In this document: positions 1 to 13,500 of the stretch, in pieces
Numbering within the stretch: position 1 is the first letter of the stretch
Layout of the letters: every line of letters starts with the position of its first letter
NCBI GenBank assembly: GCA_013398015.1
Contig: VZRR01009913.1
Location: forward strand, 496,001 to 560,000
DNA length: 64,000 bases
Reading direction: 5' to 3'
Origin: Oreocharis arfaki
Lineage: Eukaryota > Chordata > Aves > Passeriformes > Paramythiidae
Translations under genes and position numbers: made by a program
Notes under the pieces: generated by a model
The model's database searches: none
The model's input: the letters and a program-made list of their open reading frames with translations, nothing else
What the model was told of the DNA's origin: nothing

Positions 1-3000
1 TTTAGTACACACAAAAATTTGTCTGCTGGATTTCCACATCTATTACCCCAGCATGTCTTTATGTGCTGCGCTGGACTGTAAACTGTGCAATTCAAGTGGA
101 ATACAGATTCATCCAAAGAACATCAAGACATTGTGCTCACTGCTTATCACAGTTGTTCCAGGGCTACCAGCAATATAGGAGAAAGAAAAGCATCCTTTCA
201 ATAAAAGCAGCCTGCCAACCAAGAAGTAGTATTTCAGACTCATTTGATTTTTTCAGTGGATTATGTTGAGGGTGACAAAACAACAGTCTTCGGTTTGGAT
301 TCGGGTAGGGATCTACGTTTTAGTTAATCAAACTGCTGTGGTTATCCTTCATATGCAATTGCTTTCCTCAGAGGCCCAAGAGGATAAAATGACCCACTAG
401 GTCATTTTTCCACAACTTCCTAAGTAAAAAAAAAAGCATTCTTTTGCAGTTGTTTAATATCTGTTTTAAATAATGTCATTTCTCATTCTTAAGACTTTCA
501 CTTTCCCTTCACCTTTAACCCTGTTTCATAATGCATAATTAAATTTATTGTGAAGTTTAACTAGAATGTATTTTCATCTTCATGCAGAAATATTTTCTCT
601 AGGAAGCGGTGCTTAAATGCCCTCCTGTGGAGTCTTAATGTTTCTGAGAAAACTCTTCATTTTCTCACATCCCAGGAAAACTTAGACTGTGGCCAGTTAT
701 CTCATACAAGTATAGGCTGTTTCTGGCCATATAAATAAAGCTTTTCCTGCCTTAAAAATAGGAGCTAGAAAATCTCCATTGTTCAAATTAATTTAGGGCA
801 TTTCTCTGTCATGCTGAAATATGCCAGGAAATTTAAAGGTGGACATGGGATAAAGTACGTCCTTCTCTTACACATGTTCTCATATCCTTCCTGAGTAGCA
901 AAGTGCTCCAAGTGCTGGCATTCTGGCTTGTAGCTTTTTCATCCTTTTTAATTTGCAAGCAATTCTCAAAAGCGCTATAATTATACTCAAAAGGGATTCT
1001 CTGATGTTGTACACCAAAAACCTTTGAATTTAATTTAGAACTTCCTATTATGTACATTTTCAGCAAGACGACCGCTACCTTAGATGACCCGTGGTGGACA
1101 GCACCAAAATGAGAAAACCTGATGTCTCCAAAATTGCAAATCAGCCTGGAATTGTCTTTGGGTTTAGGGGATGGGCAGTGGTAGGCAGTGTGAACAGCAT
1201 TTGAACGTGTATGGTTGGAACTACTTAAGTTCCAAAAATATTTTCCTTCTTTGTGCTAATACTTAAACCTAGCTAATCATTCTAGACACTTTTCTTCTAC
1301 TCCTTTGCATTTGTACAGCAGGAGACATTTTGGCCTAGATATTTGGGACAAATTAGCCTCCATAGGACTGTAAGATTCTGTGAGTGCTCTATGTACCACC
1401 CTGAATGTAAGGCTTCTTTTTTTATATAATCTCAAAACCTGCAGGGAATTGGTGACATTAATGATTTATAAGCTCTCAATGTTTCTACAGAACATGACCT
1501 GTACTGAGGTTTATTACATGGCCATAAAATTCTCTTTTAGATCAAACTTTGAATACATGTGTATCCATGGAATAAATGTTTATAAAATGACACAGTTTTA
1601 GCATAGAAACATATTGACTCATACGTTATATATGAATATTCTCTATTGTATCCCACTCACTGTCAGATTTTGTTCTGTTTCCTTTCTGAAAACAAATCCT
1701 ACCCATGAGAGCTACTCATCTTACATATCAGGAAAAAGTACAGATCACACACAGTTAAACCATTTTCCTATTGGACATGTCTTTTCATGCCAGACTGAAG
1801 CAACAGGATGTCTGCAAATAGTGCGAGAGAAAAAAGTCAGAGAAGAATCAAAAATTTAATTTTGGCATATTGAGAGAAACAATGTCCCATACAGTTTGCA
1901 CCACATGAACGTTAGTAACCTAAGGTAAAAAATAAAAATGTGGACCTGATCCTGTTAGAATATACCGAGGAGAGATCATTTTAACCACAAGCAATGGCTC
2001 TTGATGCAGTTTGAGACCTTTTTTTTAATCCTTTTCCAGCTTTGAAAAGATCCAGTAAAGGCTGGGTGCTTTGTTCAGAAGAGTGAGATTCATGACACTT
2101 TTGCTTAGTACCTGGTAGTGTATGAAAGTGTTATAGACTACACTGTCATTCAGAGTGTATTTTCATTATGAATGCAACTTACAAAGCTGGAGACTTTTCC
2201 GTAAGGTCATGAAGGCAGTATGCTCTGAGTATCTGTTTTGATGGGAAATGCATTTCAGCCTGTTCATCTTTACTGTTTACCTTCCCGTAGTTACTTTTTC
2301 TGTGCATCCTCTACTGCCTTTGGAAAGGAGAGTCACACCTGTGAATACATATGTGTTCATATGTATACATATGTGAATGTAGGTACAAAGAATAACACAA
2401 TTCCCCAATTTACATCTCCACCCTTTCCAGATTCATCACAAAATGTAAATCAGACAGCAAACGTTTAAGATAGGAACAGACCTGCCTATTATCGATTAAC
2501 TTTAATTCTCATATGCATTGAATTCTACCTAAATGTATATGTTGGTATAAACTACAGAAGACAGTTCATTCAAATATCAGTGAATTAATAAATTTTGCTC
2601 TTTTTACATATTTGCTGAAGTAATGAAAACATATGGCAGTCAATGCCCATGTTCAATTCTCCAACTGATCATAAAAGAAAAAAATAGTGAAATTCCATAG
2701 GGGAGTTATGAGCTTTATGTTGCAGAGATGCAGAATTCAAATGCAATTAAGAGCTAATTTTATTCAAATTCTCTTCATCATTATGATTATATAGCAGTTC
2801 ATTTTATCTTCTTTAATGCAAAAAAGAAGTATCTGAAGAATTTCATGTAAAGTATTGTCTCTAGATTCCCAGGGAATTTTAGCAAGCATCGTTAGTCTGA
2901 TAGATGACATACAGGACATACAGTAGCAGTTCATATTAAACTCAAATCCTCTTGAAGTTATGTTTTAATTATAATTTTAAACATTTTACCATGTGATTGT

Positions 3001-5352
3001 AATGCATATTACTATCTTACAGCTTCCCTGTAGCAAACTAAGAAAAGCAATTGCGCAGGATATAAAATCTAAGAATGAAATGATGAGATATTTCCCACAG
3101 TGTATAGAAAATTGATGAGGAGATGCCAGCAAAGCCATAAGGAATTAGGAGAACTTGTGACTGAACTGGGGATTGAGAAGTTGCTGGAATCCTGTCTATT
3201 ACATGTACAAATTTGCAGCCACCTTTAAATGTCACCCTATAAGCCTGAGTTATCTTAGAAATTAGGTATAATAGGGAGGGAATTATCTATATTTATTTTT
3301 TTAGGTTCAACTCTTTCTCAGTTTGATACTTTTGGCCTGCACATTCCTGCAGCACTGACTGACATTTAAAGAGCGGAAAGAACAGAAAAAGGCAGAAAAT
3401 GATTGAAGGTGAGGTAGAGTGAGGTCAGCGTCATTCATCACTATGTGTAAGTTATGCTAATTCAGTCTCATTTAGACATAGATAAGTGATTGGCAGCAGG
3501 ATGGAGAATAGCCAGTTATAACCTCACAGCACCCAATATCTGACACACAACACAAAGTGTCTAAGTAACACTTAAAATGTTCAATCACCAAGATGGAAAA
3601 ACTAATAAGAAGAAGTTGGAGACCTTCGGTGCTTGTTAAACTTGCACCACTGATCTCTGTGCTAGGGAGCCAAGCTAACTCTAATTATGTCTAAATACAA
3701 GCATTTACAATAGTTGAACCTTTTCTACCCAATGATAGAATAAAAAGGAAGGTCAGGGATGTATTCCACAATCACAGATGCTATTCATAATGATTTCTCA
3801 TCCCACAGGCTACTCTTCCCATCCTTTAACTGTTGGACTGAATTTTGACAGCTTCAGTTCAAAACCTTCCCATAATCAAGTCCTATTATATGGGTATATA
3901 TATTATTATAGACATGCTTTCCAGAATTTTTGAAGGAATGTAACCTGATCTTTCTCTCTCTCAGTGAAGCAGGTCACAAAGGACTTTCGTGTAGAGCTAT
4001 GACGCAGTTCCCAAAGGAACTACCTACTAACACAGGGCTGCAAAGCTCTGCATTTTTGGCAAGTGATTAGAAGTCTGAACTGTTAAAAGGGAATATAGCA
4101 ATAGTTTGAGAGAAGTGGAATATATATATTAAAAATTAACCTCCTATTTCTTTTCTCTGATCTATTTTTTAACCTTTTTTCTGACCTTTGTGTTCTCTGA
4201 AAAAACTTGCAAATATGGGTGAGAAAGGGCTAGAAAACTGTAAGAGAACTATTAGGTATTGCCTACTTACTCCGTTTTCCAGTGATAATGCTATGGATAA
4301 TTTCCACTGTTAAATTTCTGAGTTTGGATGTGCTGGGCTCCAAATCAATGCTGCAACCTGTGAAGTGCCATAAATTAGGTGTTTACAGAGCAGGTTTCAG
4401 AGGAATGGTTTCAATTCCCCTTCATTCTTCTTCTTTTCAGTGCTTAAAACTTATCTTTTGTGAGGTGCCAGCTTGGTTCCTCAAGGCAAACAAAGAAGAA
4501 ACTTGAAAATGCTGATAATTTTAGTCAAGGCTTTAATTTTGAATCAGCTCAGATAGAATTAAAAGGAGATGAGGGGGAAATCCTGTACCTTACAAAATAG
4601 TATATTTTTTGTCATTTAAGCAATTCAGAGCAGTTCTATCCATTTCCTGTTAGGAGCTTACAGTAATCTGTACTTCGAAGGTATTAGCTAAGCTTGCAGA
4701 ATCATGAAGCTTTCAACTTTACAATATTAAGCAGCAAATTCTAACATTTTTATATGCCTGTATTTCAGCTCTCATTCGTGAATGATCTCCACATCTGATT
4801 TGGTCTAATTCAGAGGAGCAATATTTTTCATGAAAACAGCTTTCAAAGAAGCAGTTATGGAAAGAGAGCCAATAGTGATTTATGGTTTCAAAAGTTTCTT
4901 TTCAGCCTGTTCTTTAGCTAATCAATTTCCAGCATGCCCAGTGTATCTATATTTTTTTATTTACCCTTGGTTTCATGAACTCCTGCTGATGGAACACTTT
5001 TGCCTTATCACTCCAAATAGTTCTGCTTTTGAAAACTGAGGAACTAAATCAGTGTAAATCAATTATTACACACAGAACGTAGTTCATGCATCTGTGTTCA
5101 AGTAACTTCCATTGTCATTTCTTCTAGATTAGCTATGGTAAGGTTAAATTTAAAAGAATTTGTTGTTATGAACTGTTATTGTGTCTTTGTATTTCAGATT
5201 CAGGCAGAAGTAAATTTGATCCACAGTTGGCAGGATCCAACTTAACTTCCAGGAAAGTTAAAATGCTCCCAAAAATGTAGTGGAAAAGGGATTTTCTCAG
5301 GAAATACTTTTATTTCCTGTCCCAAAAGAGAAAATTCTCAAAAATTCCTGCC
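1..5352. other. Unique AT-rich non-coding stretch
   Basis: No gene, RNA gene or recognisable transposon was found here. Reading frames are all under about 82 codons, start at arbitrary ATGs and show no family motif. The only structured item is a 16-base perfect palindrome at 2358-2373 (CATATGTATACATATG) inside an ACATATG-rich patch. The stretch is most simply intergenic or intronic DNA. Confidence 0.6.
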
Positions 5353-5358
5353 GTGTAA
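5353..5358. repeat. Target-site duplication, left copy
   Basis: GTGTAA directly precedes the TG end of the LTR and is identical to the hexamer after its CA end. Confidence 0.7.
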
Positions 5359-5673
5359 TGTTACGATATGAAGAAACGCAGAGTCCCCAGGCAGGTGCAA
5401 AGGAGAGCCACTTTATTGCAAAAACCCAGCCTTTGTAAGCACTTAGCTGGTTATCTGTTTACATAGTTTTAAAGCACAACAAACATAATTCAACCAGTCT
5501 CTGTACACTACGATGTGAATGCTCGACAGTCACGCAGCATGTTTTTCTACCCCTAATTCAGCTGTGTCTCTTTCACACAGTCCTTTTCTACTTAGCCAAA
5601 GTAACAAGCCTGAGCCATGATTTTACAAAGGCAACAAGGCCTTCATTTTATAAGGTTTTTCCTATATGCAACA
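5359..5673 (-). mobile_element. Solo LTR of an avian endogenous retrovirus, antisense
   Basis: The 315-base element begins TGTT and ends AACA, the inverted TG...CA ends expected of an LTR. It is flanked on both sides by the identical hexamer GTGTAA (5353-5358 and 5674-5679), a target duplication of the size typical of class II (ERVK or alpharetrovirus-like) elements. Read on the minus strand it has a TTTAAAA box at 5467-5473. About 50 bases further on, AATAAA (plus-strand 5412-5417) is followed by a U5-like tail running to CGTAACA. No internal gag, pol or env sequence and no second LTR adjoin it, so it is a solo LTR left by LTR-LTR recombination. The exact family is not assigned. The intact duplication suggests a fairly recent insertion compared with the CR1 relics nearby. 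Confidence 0.78.
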
Positions 5674-5679
5674 GTGTAA
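5674..5679. repeat. Target-site duplication, right copy
   Basis: GTGTAA directly follows the AACA end of the LTR and matches 5353-5358 without mismatch. Confidence 0.7.
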
Positions 5680-8600
5680 GCTCTGAAAACATAAGAAGTC
5701 GTTTGAAACAGAACACATTGGTTATCAACTTCTCATTGATGGAAGGACATCATTGTGACTTTGACTTTTAACATTTTACAGAAGAGCGTTTTTCATCACT
5801 GTTTAACTATATTTCATAAATGAAGTTTTGAACTAAATGGCTGTTTAAAATGTCCAAACCAGAGTAAAATTTTCAAACCAATCGGCTCACTGTAGTTACA
5901 TTTCATTACCAGTTTCAAGAAACTTTCAGTTTCCTTCAAAACTCTCAAAAACCTCAGTATTTTCTAGCAATTGCAAGGTCTTGCTAGAAAACTGAACTAA
6001 ATTTAATACTTCCTTCATGGGAGGGACCCACCTTCTTGCCTTTCTTTAAATGAAAATAACTCCCTATGCTGAGGTAAAGCTATTGGAGCTTTCACTCCTG
6101 TAAAATAAAGGAAACATTCCTGAAGAGTGCTCAGTCCTGCTTAAATCATAATGTGATTAACTGGTATTTTACCCCTCCTAATTCTGAATTTTGTCTGTCT
6201 ATATCACCATGCTTTTCCCTATTCTCTTTGCACACACTGTTTCAGGTGGCTAATCTGATTGTTCTCCATAATATCATTAGGCAATTTTGGGATCCCATAA
6301 GGACAGCCAGTCATTAAATAGAAATGTTATTATCGTACAGTGCACTGCAGCTATATCAGTCTCAGAAAATCTGTAGTAGTGTAAGGCAGGACATGAGCAA
6401 ATAAAATTGAGATGATTAAAGCAACAGGCGAATTTTTGAGAAAATGGGAAACCAGAATCTGAAGCAGTAAATTCAAGATGTGTGTCATTGTTATCAGTTC
6501 AATAACAACTTCCCATGGCAACACGAAAGGAAAAGTGTTTTGTTGATTTTTTGCTTAAATCCATGAACTTTTGTAACCCCTAAATTACAAAAATGTGTGG
6601 ACTTTCATTATTGTAGTTCTTTATCTTTTTAGCCCTTAATTGATAAATTTATTTCACATTATAGTGAAAATATTTTCTGAAACAAAGATCAGGGATAAGC
6701 AAACCCAGTCCCCTCAGACTCTCCTCATGCTTCCCATGCTTCAGTCCTCGCATGCTTGTTAAAATATATGATATACCTTGTGACCCAGGAGAAGGGCAGA
6801 GATCACAGGCTGACTATTTTCTTGAGTAAAGATCTGTAAGTCAGTCTTTTCCTTCTAGGTTTTACAGGAGAATCCTGCTGATAGATAACTAGCACTGATG
6901 CAGTAGCTCAAGCAACACCTGGAAGATGCCTTTCCACATGTGGCAGCTCTCTTTAGCTGCTACTAACCACACAGACAAGCAGCTGAGGGGCCCATATAGT
7001 TTGTGTCTGCCTAGCAATCACAAATCTATAGTGTCCTGAGGAAGGGAATATAAATGGCAAAAGTATTGCCTCAGTTCTTTCCTGATCTTCAGTGGCATAG
7101 AAGCTGGTTGTCATCCTAACAAACCAGAGACTCAAGGATATATGTATACCAGGAGCTGCATGGCCCATCTCCATCAATTCTCCCAGAATCACTTCCAGAA
7201 ACTTGTCAAAATCCTGGAAATTACTAGGTAATTACTAGCCCAAGCTAGTAGTCTCATTTACATCCAAAAATACATGAGCAAAACCCCAAACCAAGAAAGA
7301 TCCTAAACCAATAGAAAATTGCATGTATGCTTAATGATTTAACAGGACAAAATAAGATAGTGTTCTCCCTCCAAAAACTACATTTGATGTTGAAAGAAAA
7401 TGTAACATGTAAGAAAATCAAGCTCAATTTATATCAGCTTTATTCTATGCAGTACCATGCATGAAAATAAGGAAATTACTGCATGATTTTCCACACAATT
7501 TCTTTTCCTTTGTGATTTCAGTATGTAAGAACCAAAATTATTCTTGAATAATATTCAAATGTTTCTAAAGTGCACCTGCAAATTTTATTTTTCTGGGCTC
7601 CAGGGATTCTGAATTTGGCAGACTGTATTAAATATGCATCATAGGAAGAGTTATTAGACTTGACCTTTTCCTTGAAAACTTTAGAGAAGTGGTGGGTTGT
7701 GCTGTAGATTTCTCTCTCCACCTTGTTACTCATCCTCTCTTTCTGAGTTGTACTCATACCCTTGAAGAGATTTGGGCAAGTAAACATCATCACTTATCAC
7801 AAAAAGCAAGCTAGGGGCCCTCCACATCTCCTCCCTCTTATTTACACATGAAGAGTCAGTAGTTCATAGTGACTGAGCTATGATCAAGGAAATTAAATTC
7901 ATTAGTAAAACAAGAAACATTCCAGACTTGCACAGCACAGCTTGAAGTATTCAGCTGAGGAACTAATTAAGAACAGATAGCTGAGTGGGTAATGAATAAA
8001 CACACATTGTGTGGGTAGAAATAGCTAGCACAAATATGTGTATTCCCTGTTATATTTGATGGGAAAGTAAATTATCACATATACTAGTAAATGGAAGAGT
8101 AAGGGCTCTCCTGCAGCTTTTAAGTGCAAACCATCCTTAAAGGCGGGGCTGCAGGCAGCAGGATAAGCAAATGGAGCCCCTGCAATGGTGCTTTTGCAGC
8201 TCCCCAGCCTGCCACCACAAGGGACTGTGCTGCCTGCAGCTCTCACACAGTAAAAGCAGGCCAATGCTTGCCTAGTCCATTTTGCATTCCCTGAACAAGA
8301 GCAGAGACCTGTTTGACCCTGTGAACAAGAGGCTTTGAATGATTTTTTTGTCCTGCAGCCGCTTCCCTCACCCATCACTTCTGTGCCTCCAGCCAAGTGA
8401 TCCTTCTGTGGGCACTCACCAGGGCAGCACTCCTGGTATTCCACACACTGGTGCCAGGGAGTGCCCAGATAGGGTAACCAACGAGGTGATAGGAAATACC
8501 TTCCCATTAACACCATGTAGCACTGCAGACATTTAACTTCACCATTTGAAGAGCATCAGATTGTTTGCATCTGCAAAGGATGCAAGCAGCAGATGCAAAT

Positions 8601-10440
8601 GGCAGGGCTGCCTGTAGCTGTTAAAAGGTTTAATGCTGTCTTTTTATATCAGATTTGTAGACTTCGATATGCTGCACACCAGCCATTTCCAGAGGCTGCT
8701 TTTTGCACAGCAGTCTGTAAATGAGCAGAGAAAACACTTTTCATGACATGAAGGAAGCCAGAAGACATATGAGCTTTGAAAACACAGATAGAGAAGAGCT
8801 CCTAGGGGAACTCAAATAGCCACTTACAAGATGAAAAACAACATTAAGTTGCCAAGTTAAGTTTGCCAATGCTTATCACCAAACTGAAAGTTGAATGCAC
8901 GTTTTTGAATGCATCAGTGTGATAATAAATCCTACCATCTCAGCCATTGGTGGTACAGATTGCTAAACATTTCTATGACATACAATCTTCTATCAGAAGA
9001 TGGTGTGGCTCGTGTAGGAAGCCAAATATCCTTGATTTTCACAGATCACATCAGGGAGAAGGAGAATCAGTTATAAAGTTTAGCCTACCTAAGTCTGTAT
9101 TTCTGTACTCACAGGTATTTGTACTTTTAATTTCCCTTGGAGTGTTAAGGCCCATCTGAAATTTATAAGGGGCAGAGAGATGGAGGGATCCAGTGAGTAG
9201 GAGTTCAGACAGCTGGCTGCACTAATGCTTGGCTTACAGATACCACTGAATCGCCTGTGGCTACTGTCCTTGAAGCTACTGGAAGTCTTCTGCAGTGAAC
9301 TTCACAATCTCCATGGCTGCAGGCAACTCTTAATACAAGATATTCTGTTATTCTGTTTGTCACTTGGATCTATTCTAATCCTTTCACACAAAGCACTTAT
9401 CCTGGACTACCTAGGGTCATGAGTTGGTAGCCTAGGCTTTGTTTCGTTACATAAAATGGAGGAAATCTATCACATTTCCAGAAAGGGCAATATAAATAAC
9501 TTGGCAATTGAGCATATGTGCTCCTGGTTGCTTGTGTGTTCCAGGTTAGTTTTTTTCACTTAATAATTTTGAACAGCAGATGGAAACAAAATCCTGCTTT
9601 TTTCTCTGCTGTCTGCAAATGAGCACTGTCTTACTCCTTCTACCTCTGCATTTATGAAAGATAGGCATATGAAGCCCAAATATTCAGCATCAAGCTTATC
9701 TGGATAAGCTTAAATAGAAGTTATTTCAAACTCCCTTACGCAGATTAAGATTACCAGGTGTACATTTAGAATTGATATTGTAGGTTGAGGTGTTTTTGTG
9801 GTCTTAACCTCTGGATTATACCACTTCCTGCAGCTGTGTTTACAATTTACAGAAAAGATACACCCCAAAAGATACACTCTAGAAAAAAAGTTCCTGCAAA
9901 AAGTACCTGGTATTTCCATGCAGCTTTTTTCGTATTTTTAAAAATCAGTTAAATGTATTTTGCTTTTCTCACATTTACTGTATTTTAGGTCTCCTCATAT
10001 CTCAAAAACAGTTTAAAGAAATCCTTTGCCACAAGGCTATTTGATTCAAATCAAATAGACACTGTAGCATAAGAACTGCTGCCAGCTGTAAGACCTGATG
10101 AATTAGTAATTTCTGGAGTACTGTTTTGCAATTTTTTCTTTTAAGTACTTAAAATAATATACATCTAGGAAACAATGTACCTGCCATTAAAAAGTCAGCA
10201 TTTACAGACAGTTGGCTTAGCCAGGTTCTTGCATGTGCAACACTAAATGGCTAACACACTTACCTCAGGCTCGGTTGAATCCCTGTTGTCAGGGTCCACA
10301 GTAGAAATACTCACCATCCAAGATACTCACATCTCTTTGGAAAAGAGAATCAAGAATAACATGGAAGAATCCTAGGCCCTACAGGAAGGATTTGCTCTTT
10401 TAAAATCTAACATATATATTTTATAAATTTTTTGTCTTCA

Positions 10441-10560
10441 TCGATTTTTTTTCACCCCCTTTACTTCTTTGGCTTCTTGGAGTTGTTTCTGGGGGGTTTT
10501 GTTGTTGCTGATGTTGTCGTTTGGGGTTTTTTTGTTTATTGGGGTTTTTTATTTTCTATA
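10441..10560. repeat. G/T-rich low-complexity tract
   Basis: The plus strand is dominated by T and G, with G runs at 10491-10496, 10523-10526 and 10541-10544 separated by T-rich spacers and GTTGTT repeats. It has only three G runs with long loops, so it is not a canonical quadruplex. It is best read as low-complexity DNA. Confidence 0.6.
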
Positions 10561-13500
10561 TTCTGAATTCATTCTCCTATCTCCTCCTCCTCGAGTTAGG
10601 ATCTCCCAGAGATACTAATACACTGCTGGAAGCAGAGTGAGGGCAGAATGAGAACAGCTTCATGTGGTTCAGAAGGACATCATATCAGTATGCCAGAGCT
10701 TGTCTGGTTCTCAGCCATGCCTGGAAGGTGAGGAGTTGCCTTTAGGATTCTCCTTTTTTCAGCAGGAAAGACAAAGTCCCACCATACAATTTCCTCATCA
10801 AATTGACTTTCAGTTCATCAGGCACCAGAGATGAGCTGTCCGAAGACAGCTCTATCAGCCTTGCTGTGCACAGAACTTTGGGAATCAAAATTCCTTTCTT
10901 CAACTGCTGATGCTTAACAATATATCTTAAACAGAAATTTATACTGAAAGTTGTTGGACTTCAAATTTTCAGTGGAAATTAAAATCATTAATTGTCATGA
11001 TTCTACTTTGTTTTGTTTGGGATTGGGGAGTACATAAAAAAAAAAAAGAAGAAAGTAAGTTTTCAGGTTTTATTTTTATGGGGAGAAAATCTAAATGCTT
11101 AACGCAACGCTGTTTCTCTTATGAAAGTGTTTCCAGGGTAGTATATGAACTTCATTATACATTGTGCCAAGTGTAGACTAACAAGTAGTTTTATTTTTTC
11201 CCTACACAAAAGGTCCCTGAAACATACCAGAGTCTCAAGTTCAATATGAATTGTAAGAAAGAAATGTACAGCATATTCACCATAATGCATCCCATGAGAT
11301 TTTCAGACTGTTAGCAATATAATAGCTGTAGTTTTATATTTTTGAGTTGTACTTTTGTTCCCAAGGTACTCTGAAGCTATTTCTTTAAACACAAACAAGT
11401 TTACTTGCCGCTGACTTACAGCGTTGTAGGATACAGTGTTCAGCAGCATATGAAAAACTTTAACCCAGATGAGTTTCATGAAGTTACTAGGGAAATTTGG
11501 GAAGGTGGGTTGCCATTGCCCAAATTTTAGCATTACAACAGATGAGCACTGCTCTTTCTGAAAACATCTTTAATTTTCAGTCACTCTTAGCAAAGGTAAC
11601 TGCAAAAATATTTCTTCTCAAAATAATATGATTTCACATGGGAAGTCCTTATCACAGGACACTACGAATTTTACATCATCCATAAAGGGACTGACAAATT
11701 CACAGAGGAAAATAATACACAGAGTTATTAAATATATTGACACTTCTGTATCACAGAGAGTTTGAGGTACAGACCTCTGAGTGTTCAGAAAATATTGACA
11801 GGAAGTATTAATATCTGCTTGTCCTGGCATTCTGCTCTTCCCTAGACGTTCACAATTATCTTGGGCAGAAGAAAGCTGGATGGACCTTTAATGTGACATT
11901 GTCTTCTTAACTTTTATGTCTAAATTCTTACAGGAGAGGTCAGCCCAGATTGAATACCTCAAAGGTAATGACATTGGAACCAGTACAGCAGAGCAATTAA
12001 TGGCCATTTTCAACATTAAGCAAATGCTTAAATGCCATAATCTAAAACAGAATAGCATGATTTAGTAAAGTGATAGTAATAATATTATTCTAATTCTTTT
12101 TTCAGTAAAGTATCAGTACCATATAAATATTAAAAATATAGTCCTTGTCATGTATGCCAGTAACTTTTCTTTGGCTCATTTAATTATATTCTTAATAGAT
12201 GCAAAAGTAAAATCTTTGCAAAGGGGAAGTATTTTTTTATATAGCTCCAAAAGAAATTATATATTCAGGTCATGTTATTTCTGTGACATGAGCTAGCTCA
12301 TGATGTTAACCAATATTTTAATTTGGAAAAAGAAAATAAATCAATCTCTCTCAGTTTGTAGCGGCCTATCAGAAACAGAGCAATCGCTTAAATGAACAAT
12401 TTAATTCGTACTCTCACTACAAATATTTGATCTAAATTAAGTACCAGGTTACTTTTCCCTGCTGTTCCTGCTCACAAAACTAATTTCCTTTTCCAATTCA
12501 AATTCAGTGACAAGCAGCTGCATTACTCCCAGACAAAGGAAAGCCCACCTTTTCTTAATGTAGTTTAAAAGATTTATACTTTGAAACACCGTAAGACAGC
12601 CTTTAACCACTCACTTCCAACTAGTAGAAATGTATAACCTTCAAGGAAATCAATGTTTTTAAAACATATTTTGCTTATGCTTAATGCACCATTAAGGAGA
12701 TGGCATAGCTGAAGAGGGAAGTTTGTGCATACACAGCCACCATTAATTGCTGTGATGTTCCTACTGGGACTTTGAGGATTTTGTCTTCTTCTAGGAGAGA
12801 GACAAGGGTCGTTACTAAAGGGACAGTGAAATCTGTCGGTTGAGTCAGATAATGACCAAGAACTCCATGGTCCTAGAACAACTTTTTTCATAATGCTAAG
12901 AATAATACTTGGAATTCAACCTCGTGAATTACTAATGCTCCTAAGCAATTTTTGAGAACTTCATGAACATTGCCATCCCTTGGGAGAGTGTGGCAGTGCT
13001 ACACTCATTGAATTCTAAGTAAAACAAATAGATGCCTTTGTCAGTTATGATTATGCTGCACAAAATATTATATTCAGATACAGGATGTAGCTCCCTCAAT
13101 TGCCTTATCACTGCAACTGTGGTGTGAAAGCAAGGCCAGGTCTAGGAAGATGTGCTGTATCTATTTTGCACTGAAGACAATGTACGCCCATACGCTCATC
13201 AGTGGGTCATGTTGGTCCTTTATGTGACAGTGTGTGGTATCATGATATAACCCACATACAGACTGAGTCTGGAACTGAAGAAGAGGCTGTTTCCTTGTAT
13301 CCTCTGGGTTTTGAGAGAGGAAGTTTGTATATTCAGGACAGCCATTTCAAAGGGACAACTCTGAAGTGTACTAATATGTGTTGTCATGCAGTTGTAGTTA
13401 AGTATTCTTTTCTGTTCTTTTCTTTTTCACTAAGATGGTGTGGAGGTTTCTTTCCTCTTTTCTTTCTGTCTTCAAGACCTCACTGCTAAAATAGCTGAGA

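Noticed and set aside
8025..8516. 163-codon minus-strand open frame, the longest not explained by a repeat
   Set aside because: It shows no recognisable domain, signal or family. It overlaps an open frame on the other strand, has Cys- and Gly-rich low-information content typical of chance frames in a GC-richer patch, and has no convincing promoter or splice context.
10441..10560. G-quadruplex candidate
   Set aside because: Only three G runs of three or more with long loops, so it does not meet a usual four-run criterion.
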